A stretch of 64,000 bases of DNA from positions 116,038,979 to 116,102,978 of the forward strand of contig NC_081841.1 in the NCBI RefSeq assembly GCF_963259705.1. The letters run 5' to 3'. The DNA comes from Myotis daubentonii. Its lineage: Eukaryota; Chordata; Mammalia; Chiroptera; Vespertilionidae. A model generated the notes under the pieces. That model had not been told where the DNA came from, did not search any database, and was given only the letters and a program-made list of their open reading frames with translations. The translations under genes were made by a program, and so were the position numbers. Positions 1-10,419 of this stretch are shown here, piece by piece; positions within the stretch are counted from its first letter, which is position 1, and every line of letters starts with the position of its first letter.

Positions 1-54
1 GACACACCGCACAGGGTGGACTGTGTTGGACATAGATATGTAATACCCTTTAAA
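1..54 (+). repeat. possible L1 3' tail fragment
   Basis: The stretch ends with an ATATGTAATACCCTTT-like string, which also occurs at the 3' end of the full-length L1 near 14465. It is too short to assign firmly and may be the end of an element that starts outside the window. Confidence 0.35.
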
Positions 55-399
55 ATAAGAATTTACATCTCCAGCTTCTGAAAGTTCTGTAAACTTCCAC
101 AAGTGTTGCTTCAGCTGCAAAGAGTCACTTCACAGAGTGCATATTTCTGGAGCAGTTCCCAACTGATGACTGATTGCTGCAATAGTATAAAGGTCTCACC
201 ATTTCTACTCACCAAGAGATATCTGTAACAGGCTGTATTTTGCTCCTGAGCACCTTGTAGGGTTAACCAAAGCTTTACAGGCTTGCAATGCATTTTGACT
301 TTTTTTGCTGCCCACCCAATCTTGCTTCCTTTTCCTCCCTTCCACAGGTATTGATCCCTTATAAATAGCTTATACACCAAACATCTTCTTCTCTGCTTT
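55..399. other. no gene or repeat recognised
   Basis: AT-rich sequence of mixed composition. A minus-strand open frame of 89 codons crosses it but shows no domain, repeat or compositional sign of coding. I see nothing that I can name here. Confidence 0.5.
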
Positions 400-1886
400 C
401 GAAAGATCCAACCTGACAGTCATAAAAAATTCCAAACACTCAGGAATAAATCTAATAAAAATGTATGAATTTGTAAAAAAATGTTATTAAGAGAAAGTAA
501 GGAAGGGAAAATAAATGGAGGAATCATTCATGTTATGTATTAAAAGTTAATTACATACAGGTGTCCATTCTTTTCAAATTGATCTATAAATGTAATGCAA
601 TACCTCCCAAAACATATCTCAGCAAGTTTTATTTGTGGAAATTAATAACCTTATTTTCTTTATATGGAACTTCAAAATAACATTTAACAGGACCCCCAAA
701 CAGAAGAACAATTTTGGAGAACTATAATTCAGGAAAACATCCTATCTAATAAAAGAGTAATATGCAAATTAACCATCACTCTGTGACAAAGATGGCGGCG
801 TCCATAGAAGCCAGGGCAGGACGCTGGTGGCATCACCCCAGCAACATGAGCCCAGCAGGCATTGCGGGGCAACCCGGAGCAGGCAAGCACCCAGCAGGGC
901 CTGCTGGTGTGTCACCGGGTGTGGTGGGTCGCCACGGCAATCCGCAAGCAGGCAAGAGCCCAGCAGGGCCTGCTGGCAGGTTTCTGGGTGTGGCAGGTCA
1001 CCCTGGCGATCCTCAAGCAGGCGAGCATGGCGATCCCTGAGCAGGCAAGCACGGCCTGCAGGCAGCACCCAGCAGGGCCTGCTTGCCTGTCGCCATGGTG
1101 TGGAGCAGGCAGGCCCCTCAGAGAGCAGAGAACCATGGGTAATGGGCCTAAGCCATCAGTAGGACATCCCCTGAGGGCTCCCAGATTGGAGAGGGTGTAG
1201 GTAGAATTTCATGCACCGGCTTCTAGTAAATAATAAAGCCACAATAATTAAGAGAATGTAGTTATGGCATAAAAGATGGACAAATAAACCAATGGAAAAA
1301 AAAGAGTTAAAAATACATGTGTAGACACTTGATTTATGACAAGGTGATGCTGAGGAGTAGAGGACAAAAGGATGGTTATCTCAATATATGGTTTTGAATC
1401 AATGTTTTATACATAGAAAAAATTCATCTTACCACCTACCTCACATCATGCTCAAAAATAAATTCTAGGTTAACTGTAGGTATGAATATAAAAAATAAAA
1501 GAGTAAAACTTCTAGCAAAAAATATAGAAGAATATATTCATGATGTTGGAATAGACAAGTATTTTTTGAACAGGATGCACACAGGCACACACACACACTC
1601 ACATAAGACTCTTCATCAAAAGACAATATTATGAAAGTAGAAATGCACAGAGTGGAAAAAGATGTAATCAACAGAGGATTTGATTCTAAATAACCAAAGA
1701 ATACCTACAAATAAATAAGAAAAAAATAAAACCATATTAAACTGAAAAAAACCTGAGTAGAGATTATTTATTAAACAGAGGATTGGGTAGTGACTGTGAA
1801 GGGCACAAGAGAGTCTCCTGGGGTACTAATAATTTTACTATTTCTCAACATAGGCTGTAGTAATATGGGTGTGTGAAAATGTATTT
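400..1886 (+). mobile_element. old L1 (L1M-like) fragment, split by a Helitron
   Basis: Bases 400-739 and 1227-1740 read as decayed L1 ORF2 C-terminal coding sequence in the sense direction (finger-to-end region preceding the Cys-rich tail). 1741-1886 resembles an old L1 3' end, with a GGGCACAAGAGAGTCTCCTGG-like block. The two halves are one element split by the Helitron at 740-1226. No frame stays open, so it is a dead copy. Subfamily is inferred from the degree of decay only. Confidence 0.6.
740..1226 (+). mobile_element. HeliBat-type non-autonomous Helitron
   Basis: The element begins TCCTATCTAATAAAAG at 740 and ends with CTAG at 1223-1226, preceded by a decayed GTGCA-type hairpin. It sits between A (739) and T (1227), as expected for rolling-circle insertion with no TSD. 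The GC-rich core (about 830-1120) contains imperfect repeats built on AGCAGGGCCTGCTGG and GGCAATCC blocks. Open frames here are composition artefacts. It interrupts the L1 at 400-1886. Confidence 0.9.
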
Positions 1887-2032
1887 ATATTTTATTTTTT
1901 AATTTTTAAAAATCTTTATTGTTAAGAGTATTATAGATGTCCCCCTTTTTCCTCCCATTGCCCCCTCCACCCAGTTCCTGCCCTGATCCAGGCCTTCACC
2001 ACCCTATTGTCTGTATCCATAGCTAATGCATA

Positions 2033-2611
2033 TCCTATATAATGAAAGCCTAATATGCTAAGTGTCCAGCGGTTCATTCGACCATTCAACCAGTTGCTAT
2101 GACACACACTGACCACCAGGGGACAGACACTTCAACTGGTAGGTTAGCTTGCTGAGTGGGTTCAGCCAATCAGGACTGGGCGAGATGGGCCGGACAAACC
2201 CTAGAGCAGGGGTGGGCAAACTTTTTGACTCGAGGGCCACAATGGGTTCTTAAACTGGACCGGAGGGCCGGAACAAAAGCATGAATGGAGTGTTTGTGTG
2301 AACTAATTTAAATTCAAAGTAAACATCATTACATAAAAGGGTACAGTCTTTTTTTTTTTTTTTTTAGTTTTATTCATTTCAAATGGGCTGGATCCGATGC
2401 GTGGGCCATAGTTTGCCCACGGCTGCCCTAGAGCCTTCCCTTGGTCCGTCCCTGGCCCTGATCATGCACCAGTGGGGTCCCTCAGCCTGGTCTGCAACCT
2501 CTCACAATCCGGGACCCCTTGGGGGATGTCGGAGAGCCAATTTCAGCCCGATCCCTACAGGCCAGGCCAAGGGACCCTATTGGTGCATGAATCCATGCAT
2601 CGGGCCTCTAG
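2033..2611 (+). mobile_element. HeliBat-type Helitron (first of a head-to-tail pair)
   Basis: Starts TCCTATATAATGAAAGCC and carries the conserved internal string CTGACCACCAGGGG found in HeliBat elements. The 3' end has the hairpin GGTGCATGAATCCATGCAT followed by CGGGCCTCTAG. The left neighbour is A (2032). An nhAT element with a perfect 8-bp TSD is inserted at 2207-2425. The next base after CTAG is the first base of another Helitron. Confidence 0.92.
2207..2425. mobile_element. nhAT non-autonomous DNA transposon with TSD CCCTAGAG
   Basis: The ends are imperfect inverted repeats: CAGGGGTGGGCAAAC at the left, GTTTGCCCACGGCTG at the right. The 8-bp duplication CCCTAGAG lies at 2199-2206 and 2426-2433. 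A poly-T run lies inside. There is no coding capacity. Related copies lie at 19610-19850 and 44654-44867. The insertion is younger than the Helitron that contains it. Confidence 0.92.
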
Positions 2612-2987
2612 TCCTATATAAAAAAGCGTAATATGCAAATCAACCAGTTGGCAGGGGGCGAGGCTGGTAAGCAGGCGGTACCAGGCCAGCCAAGAAATGT
2701 GCCAGTGGGCAGAGGGAGGGGACAGCGATCCGGGGGTGGAGGCGACCAGCAGCAGCAGAGGGGTGGTTGGGGGGGGCAGGGCCTGCAGCTCACTGGCCAG
2801 CACCATCCCCTGATCGGCCCCCCTGGTGCCTCCCACAGAGGGATGCCAGACTGTGGTTTAGGCCTGCTCCAGAGTGGGCCTAAGCCATCAGTCGGACATC
2901 CCGTGAGGGCTCCTGGACTACGAGAGGGCACAGGCTGGGCTGAGGGACTCCCCCGAGTGCACGAATTTTCATGCACCAGGCCTCTAG
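2612..2987 (+). mobile_element. HeliBat-type Helitron (second of a head-to-tail pair)
   Basis: Begins TCCTATATAAAAAAGCG immediately after the CTAG of the first Helitron. Ends with GTGCACGAATTTTCATGCAC and CTAG at 2984-2987, followed by T. The pair as a whole sits between A (2032) and T (2988). A short GC-rich core includes CAGCAGCAG. There is no coding sequence. Confidence 0.9.
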
Positions 2988-5090
2988 TATGTATATAAGA
3001 TCTTTGGTTAATCTCTTCCTGACCCCATCCCCGCTTCTCTCTGTTGAGAAATCAGCTGACCAATGTATGGGTGCTCTCTTGTAAGTAATTAAATGCTTTT
3101 CTCCTGATACTTTTAAGATTCTCTCTTTGTCTTTAACCCTTGTCATTTTAATTATGATGTGTCTTGATGTGGCCCTCTTTGGGTTTCTCTTATTTGGGAC
3201 TCTCTGCACTTCCTGGACTTGTAAATTCATTTCTTTCACCAGATAAGAAAAGTTTTCTGTCATTATTTCATCAAGCAGGTTTTCAATATTTTGCTCCTTC
3301 TGGTACCCCTATAATGTAAATGTTGGTATGCTTGAAGTTGTCCCAAAGGCACCTTACACTATCTTCATATTTTTTCATTCTTTTTGCTCTTCTGCTTGGG
3401 GGTTGTTTGCTTCCTCATATTCCAAATTGTTGATTTGATTCTTGGAATCCTCTACTCCACTGTTGAATCCCTGTTAATTATCCTTTATTTCAGTTGGTGT
3501 ATGCTTAATTTCTTCCTGGTCCTTTTTCATGTCTTTGACATTCTCACTAAGATCCTTGAAAGTCTTACTAAGTCCCTTGAAGCTCTCATGAAGATCCTTG
3601 AGCAAACTTATAACCATGGTTTTTAACTCTGTATCCAGTAGTTTGCATACTTCCATTTCTTTCATTTGTGACATGTTTCTTTGTCTCTCCATTTTGGCTG
3701 TTTCCCTGTGTTTGTTTCTATATCTTCTGTAGAGATGATGTGTCTCCTCAAATTAGTAAAGTGGACTTGTGTAGTAGGTGTCCTGAAGGGCCCAATGGTT
3801 CAGCCTCCCCAGTGACCTGAACTGGGCACTCTAGGTGCATCCCTGTGTGGGCTATGTGCATAGTCTTGTTGTAGTTGAGCCTTGATTGCTGTTGGAATCA
3901 CTGGAAGGAATTGACTTCCAGGAAAATTGGTTGTGAGGACCAACAGTGGGAGAGCTGCTGTGTAGGATAGACCCCTATGGAGCAGGACTTGCTTTAGTGG
4001 GGCTTTGGTGCTCACTAAGTCTGTCCCTTGAATGTATCACTTGTGTATATGTAGAGTTGTAATATGGCATGGTCTGAAGCTCTCTACTGGGTGCACTGGC
4101 TCTAGGGCCTCCAGGTAGGTACAAAGTCAACCACCACCTGTGTCCACGTAATAGGAGCTACAGAGAGATCTGCAGGTGGCTGCTATTTGTATTGGGCTTG
4201 GAAGTGCCAGGCAAAGCCCCGCTGTGAAGCAAGGCAGGCTGGTGCTAGTGCTGGATCTTGGGCCATTTATTGTTAGGTTTGGGGCATGCTGACTCCAGCT
4301 TCAACTTGTTTGAAAGATTTTAGCAAAGTCTGAAGCCTAAACCAGGACAGGCCATTCATATGGAAAACCTGCTGCAAACAGCTTGGGTGAGGCTGCAAGT
4401 TGAATGGGGCGGCATCTCAGGGAATCACCAGGTTGTTGCAAACAGTGTGAGCCAGGCTGATGGAAACTCAGATATGGCTGCCAGTCAGCTCTGTGATTGG
4501 GGAGGTCCTAGTATAGGAACAATGACCCTTGTGAGCACCTCTGTCTGGGAGAAAAGTCCCCTGAGTTCCTGCCCCATTGCTAGATAATCCAATTCCTACT
4601 TGTATGTGGCTTGGTCCCCCAAAGCTACATGGTGCTGGAGCTCAGAGGGATTGAGTCTAAGTCTGTGTGCTGGCCCTTTAAAAGAGACATCTAGGTCTCC
4701 AGTAGCCTCTGTATTACACAGCCAAAATCCCTGCTGGTTGTTACAGCTCCTAGTTACAGGGATTTCTCTTTCCAGCTCTGGAACCCTGGGCTGGGGGCTG
4801 AGACCCTTTGCTCCTATAGGCAGCCTTCACAGAGACATCTCCTTCCCAATTTAAAAAAAGCAAACAAACAGTACACATGGGTGACAGTTGTACTGTGCCT
4901 CCATCCCTCTTACCTGTATCAATGTGCTTTCTTCTTTACTTCTTTAGTTGTAGGACTTCCATTCAGCCAACTCCCATCAGTTTTGAATAATGGTTGTTCT
5001 GTATTTTAGTTGTAATTTTGATGTGGTTGTGGGAGGCGGCTCCTACCGGCTTTTATCTATGCTGACTTCTTAGTTTCTGTTCCCATCAGG

Positions 5091-5180
5091 GTCTGAAAAT
5101 TTATTTAGCTGCATATATATGATATGTATACTTATTTAAAAACTAATTTTATATGTCCAGTACAATGCTAGATAAAAAGG
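5091..5180. other. AT-rich spacer, nothing recognised
   Basis: Short AT-rich flank between the antisense element and the sense HAL1. No feature seen. Confidence 0.5.
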
Positions 5181-7085
5181 GGGGAGAAACCAAGATGGCG
5201 GCATAGGTTAACGCCGGAGATTGCTGCCTCGAAAAACCACTTCAAAAAACAACTAAAAGACGGAACGGACATCATCTAGAACCACAGGAAGGCTGGCTTA
5301 GTGGAAATTCTACAACTAGGAGGAAAGAGAATATCATACCCAGACTCAGAGGAGGCTCAGTGCTGAAGTGAAATACTCAGGTGCAGAGTGCGCGCGCGGA
5401 GTGGGCTGGCAGCGGAGGGCAAGGTTGTTGTTTTCAGTCGGGAGGGAGTTTCAGACTCTGAACTCCAGATCCGGGCGAGTCTCTAGGGACCCAGACTCAA
5501 AGGGGAGAAGCGGGACTATCTGGCTTGGGTCGGAACTCGAAGGCAGCTTTCTCTCCGAGGTTTGCAGCGGTTGCTGGGACTATGTGAGGCAGAGCCCCTA
5601 GGGATGGAACTGAGAGCAGCCATAACTGCTCACTCTGGCCCGACCTGTATATCCCCGGGGACCCACCCCGCCCAAGCCCTGCACAGAGCCATTTGCCGGA
5701 TAGCCTCAGGTAAACGCTAGATTAGCACCGCCCTAGAGATCCAGCACAGAAGCTCTCCCACTGCAGACACAGTGGACTCTCATAGCCAGTTAGCCTGGAG
5801 GTCAAATCACCCCCGGTATTGCCAACAACAATCAAGGCTTAACTACAACAAGACTGCGCACAAAGACCACTTGGGGGTGCACCAAGAAAGCATAAAAAGT
5901 GCGGAGACAAAGAAACAGGAAAAAACTGTCAATGGAGGATATTGAGTTCAGAACCACACTTTTAAGGTCTCTTAAGAACTGTTTAAGAGCCGCCGATAAA
6001 TGTAGTGAGATCCTCAAGAAATCTAATGAGACCCTCGATGTTATGATAAAGAACCAACTAGAAATTAAGCATACACGGACTGAAATAATGAATACTATAC
6101 AGACTCCTAACAGCAGACCAGAGGAGCACAAGAATCAAGGCAAAGATTTGAAATGGGAAGAAGCAAAAAACACCCAACCAGAAAAGCAAAATGAAAAAAA
6201 GAATCCGAAAATACGAAGATAGTGTAAGGAGCCTCTGGGACAGCTTCAAGCATACCAACATCAGAATTATAGGGGTGCCAGAAGAAGAGAGAGAGCAAGA
6301 TTCTGAAAACCTATTTGAAGAAATAATGACAGAAAACTTCCCCCACCTGGTGAAAGAAATAGACTTACAGGTCCAGGAAGCGGAGAGAACCCCAAACAAA
6401 AGGAATCCAAAGAGGACCACACCAAGACACATCATAATTAAAATGCCAAGAGCAAAAGACAAAGAGAGAATCTTAAAAGCAGCAAGAGAAAGAAACTTAG
6501 TTACCTACAAGGGAATACCCATATGGCTGTCAGCTGATTTCTCAACAGAAACTTTGCAGGCCAGAAGGGAATGGCAAGAAATACTCAAAGTGATGAATAC
6601 CAAGAAGGTACAACCAAGATTACTTTATCCAGCAAAGCTATCATTCAGAAGTGAAGGTCAGATAAAGAGCTTCACAGAAGAAAAAGCTAAAGGAGTTCAT
6701 CACCACCAAACCAGTATTATATGAAATGCTGAAAGGTATCCTTTAAGAAGAGGAAGAAGAAGAAAAAGGTAAAGATACAAAGTATGAACAACAAACATGC
6801 ATCTATCAACAAGTGAATCTAAGAATCAAGTGAATAAATAATCTGGTGATCATAATAGAATCAGGGACATAGAAAGGGAACGGACTGACTATTCTGGGGG
6901 GGGCGGGAAGGGGTGTGGGAGATGCGGGAAGAGACTGGACAAAAATCGTGCACCTATGGATGAGGACAGTGGGTGGGGAGTGAGGGGGGAGGGTGGGGCG
7001 GGAACTGGGAGGAGGGGAGTTATGGGTGGAAAAAAGAGGAACAAATGTAATAATCTGAACAATAAAGATTTAATTAAGAAAAATC
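5181..7085 (+). mobile_element. HAL1 half-L1 retroelement, copy 1 (sense)
   Basis: The 5' end is GAAACCAAGATGGCGGCAT, a typical L1 start. A roughly 700-base GC-rich 5'UTR is followed by ORF1 (5899-6724), then directly by a 3'UTR with a G-rich tract (6890-7020) and an AATAAAGATTTAATTA tail. There is no ORF2 with endonuclease or reverse transcriptase, which defines half-L1. It must be mobilised in trans by L1 (family knowledge). A second copy lies inverted at 32040-33956. I could not find a convincing TSD here. Confidence 0.85.
5899..6724 (+). pseudogene. HAL1 ORF1 (L1 ORF1p-like RNA-binding protein), two frameshifts
   Basis: ORF1p-type proteins are RNA-binding chaperones that coat the element RNA. 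The N-terminal frame (from 5899) has a basic start MRRQRNRKK and a coiled-coil-like segment. An A-run near 6195 shifts the frame. The second frame carries the RRM and C-terminal domain landmarks IRIIGVPEEE, PRHIIIKMPRAKDKERIL and LSADFSTETLQARREW. A further frameshift near 6680 alters the last residues compared with the copy at 32395. Start and RRM match L1 ORF1p. The copy is broken. Confidence 0.85.
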
Positions 7086-7166
7086 TGTTATTGGATAGTT
7101 TTAAATATAAATACATTTCTAAAGAGAACAAAATGGTGTTAAATGCATGAGTTGTCAGTCTTCATT
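7086..7166. other. spacer between HAL1 and L1
   Basis: Eighty AT-rich bases of pre-insertion DNA. The right end (7167-7181) is the 5' TSD of the L1. Confidence 0.6.
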
Positions 7167-7181
7167 AATAGTTTTTTGGGG
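7167..7181. repeat. 5' target-site duplication of full-length L1
   Basis: AATAGTTTTTTGGGG here is repeated exactly at 14543-14557 after the L1 tail. This 15-bp duplication fixes both ends of the L1. Confidence 0.93.
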
Positions 7182-9478
7182 GGAGCAAGAAAATGGCGGA
7201 GGTTTAGACAGACGTGTCAGTGCCTTGTCCTGGAGCAGATAAGGGGGGGCAGCTGAAACGGGTAGCATACAGCCCGAATAAGCAGAGGAGATTCAGCTGA
7301 GAGACAGTCTGCAGCCAGGAAAGACAGAGAAATCCTAGATTAAGGGAACGGTTAGAGGGTGAGGCTGAAACCTCTACAGGTGCTCTGGCACAGCCGCGGA
7401 GACCGTGCCATCTTGGGTGACTGTCACTGGCATCCAGAGACCAGCTACTAACCCGGCAACAACGGCTCTCAAGCAGTGCGACTACGTGACCTCAGAGGAA
7501 CCCTGCTTCTCCCCACAGAAAGGTTAGACTTTCCCCAAAGGTGCGGTTTGCTGTTTAGGTTGGAGAGTGGAACGCGCGCAGAGGGGTGGGGACTCTGCGC
7601 CCCACAAAGACCGCGGCCCTTGGAGCCAGCGTGACCCACGAGTGTGGAAGGGCACCCCCAGGGCTGCTGGCAGAAGGGAACGCTATAAATAAGCCCACAG
7701 TTGGGCGGGACACAAACGGGCAGCCTCAGATTACGCCAGTTTGCTGGCTACTCGGTGCCAGGAGCCAGAGAGCGCGCAGAGACTTCCTGCAGATTTGGAA
7801 GGTGAAGTGTTGCGAGTTCGCACAACTTCCCAGGCTCTTAAATCTGTGCGTTTGATTGTTGAACCCAGTGCAAGGGACTACCCAGTTGGGGTCAGTCACA
7901 GAGCTTGTAAGGGAAGGCTGTTTTGGGGGAGCCTGGGAAACAGAGCGGGGAGTGACTACTGGGAAACCAGCTCTGGACTGAGGACATTCCAAACCAGCTT
8001 CCGGTACAATAGAGAACACCTGGTCAGAGAGTTCCTATACCTTCAGAGGTCAATCCTGACGCACTGCCACCCAGAGGCAGAGCCACGAACTGACTCTTCT
8101 GTAAATACAGATAAGGGCTGTCTGGGAAACCAATACAGCCTGCCTTAAAATCAGGACTGTGGCTTACAACACGGAGGAACAGTGTATCAGAGGGAAATTC
8201 AACATTCTCCTGAATACCTGGTGTGCCAAAAAGAGGAGCAGAAGATCTGAAGCACCTTCATTACAGCCCATTTTTTTTAATTATTTTTTTTAATTATTGT
8301 TTCACCTTTTAACTAAGAAACCATTTATTTTCTTTTTTTCATCACCTGATTTTACCCTTTTAATTACTACATTTTTATTTTTAACCAGTATTATTACTGC
8401 TGTCATTTTACCATTTTTTTTTAAAGTGTCATTTTATTTTCTCTTTATTTTATTTTGGGACTAAGGTTCTCTATTCTATTTTCATCGTTCCTTTAGCATC
8501 ATTTTCCTCTACCTCAATTGTGCAGCTGTGCTAAAACCCTCTTCCCCACTTTTCCCCTTTTGCTGTCCTGTTTCTCTTACCCTATTCCTGCTTTAGATTT
8601 TCCCTATTCTTCATACCCCCTGTCTAAATTTCACCCTACTTATATATCCCTTTTCCAATCACCTGCTCTAAATCCTTATCCACCTCTCCCTTATCTTTCT
8701 TCACTATCCAAATTTTTTATTCTCTCCTCTTCTCTATTGTTTCGTTGTTGCTTGCTCGATTGTTGAGTATATATTTTTTCTTTTCTTTTCTTTAAGGATT
8801 GTTTTTGAGGTTGTTCTGCTTTTTGTTTTTCTTTTTCTGTCTCCCATTCCCAACCCCCAGCCAGTTATTTTTTTGCTTCTGTTTTCCCTTGCCTCACTTC
8901 ATATTATTGGCTGTTTGTAGTTTGTATTCACTCCAGTGATCCATTGCTGGAATTTGGTGGGATTAGTGGTGGTTCTATCGGAGTTTTCTCCTCATATGAA
9001 TAGTCTCCTCCCCTCTTCTACTTCATTCTCTTTTTCTTTTTCTTTTTTTTCTCTTTTTTCTGTTTTCCTCTCTATCTTTTTCTCTTCATTCTTCCTTACC
9101 CCCCAACTCTCTTAGCTTGGGTAGCCATCTTTATTTGGGGTTATTAATACCGTAATTCATTTGTGTTCAGTGCCTGGTACGTTGTGCCTTGTTGTGTTGT
9201 ATTTTGTGCCTTTAAATCAATGCAGCAGATCCAAGCAACAGCGGCCTCCTGATCTCCACACGCTCTGTCTGAGAAACAGCTGCTGTGTGTGAAGCCTCCC
9301 TCCACCAGCCAGAAGAGCCACAACAGCTGTGAACAGCACCCATCAGAAGACCCGCTACCAACAGAGGAGCAGCTGCTACCACAACCGCCCAAGGAGCAAC
9401 CACAGCCCGAGGAGCCACTGCCACTGAGGGAGCAGCCACTGAATGACTCAATATCTATATAGGTCAGTGAGATCAAAC

Positions 9479-10370
9479 ATGGGTAGACAAAGAAATCCCC
9501 AAAGGAAAGAAAAGGAGGACTCACCAGAAAAGCACCTAAGTGAAACAGAGGCATACAACATGACAGAAAAAGAATTCACAATAAGGGTCCTAGAGTGCAT
9601 ACACCGGATGGAGGAAAAAATCGACAACTTATCCAAGAAGCAAGAAGAAACAGATGAAAAAATCAACAACTTAAGTAAGACCCAAGAAGAAATGAAGTGC
9701 GATATAGCTGCAATAAAGAACACCATTGAAAGTATCAACAGTAGACTAGGAGAAGCGGAAGACCGAATTAGTGAATTAGAAGACAGGGAAGCAAAACACA
9801 CCCAAACTGTACTTCAGTTGGAGAAAAAAATTAAAAGACAGGAGGAGAGCCTAAGGGAGCTTGGGGACAACATGAAACGAAACAACATACGAATAATAGG
9901 GGTGCCAGAACAACAGAAAGAGGAACAAGGATTAGAAAACCTATTGGAAGAAATAATATCAAAAAACTTCCCTGAGGTGGGGAAGAAAAAAGTCACACAA
10001 GCCCAGAGAGTCCCAAGCAAGGTGAACCCGAAAAGACCCACACCAAGACACATCATAATTACCATGGCAAATGTTCAGGACAAAGAGAGAATCTTACAGG
10101 CTGCAAAGGAGAGATGGAAAGTTACATACAAGGGATCTCCCATTAGATTGTCAAATGATTTCTCAACAGAAACACACCAGGCCAGAAAAGAATGGACAGA
10201 AATTTACAAAGTGACGCAAAGCAAAGGACTGAATCCAAGAATACACTATCCAGCAAGGCTATCATTCAAAATTGAAGGGGAAATAAGTAGCTTCACAGAC
10301 AAAAAAAAGGCTAAGGGAGTTTATCACCACCAAGCCAGCAATGCAAGAAATGCTAAAGGGACTGGTATAA
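9479..10370 (+). pseudogene. L1 ORF1p, C-terminal frameshift
   Basis: ORF1p is the L1 RNA-binding trimeric chaperone. I take the start at 9479 (MGRQRNPQRKEKED) rather than the upstream in-frame Met at 9443, because basic starts of this type are usual. Visible parts: coiled coil with heptads (about residues 30-120, including ISELEDRE), RRM (IRIIGVPEQQ), and C-terminal domain (TPRHIIITMANVQDKERIL, LSNDFSTETHQARKEW). The 8-A run at 10301-10308 differs by one base from the expected length, so the last part is read out of frame and the open frame runs on to 10447. In the other frame the natural stop is TAA at 10368-10370. Confidence 0.9.
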
Positions 10371-10419
10371 AAATAAGAAATAAAAAGCTCAGAAAGAAAA
10401 CAGCCACACAAAAAAAGAA

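Larger units (their letters stand above)
1887..5090 (-). mobile_element. old antisense HAL1/L1 (3'UTR, ORF1, 5'UTR), split by two Helitrons
   Basis: Antisense L1 3'UTR lies at 1887-2032. After the Helitron pair the sequence resumes at 2988 with a little 3'UTR and then passes directly into ORF1 C-terminal coding sequence (about 3040-3700, minus strand) and a 5'UTR reaching about 5090. No ORF2 lies between. That fits a half-L1 (HAL1) or an L1 with an internal deletion. Minus-strand ORF1 pieces at 2880-3263 and 3474-3692 carry RHIIIKM and FSTE-type motifs but have frameshifts. Confidence 0.75.

Noticed and set aside
827..1200. Overlapping open frames of 74-112 codons on both strands
   Set aside because: They lie in the GC-rich repetitive core of a Helitron; several frames are open at once, which indicates composition rather than coding.
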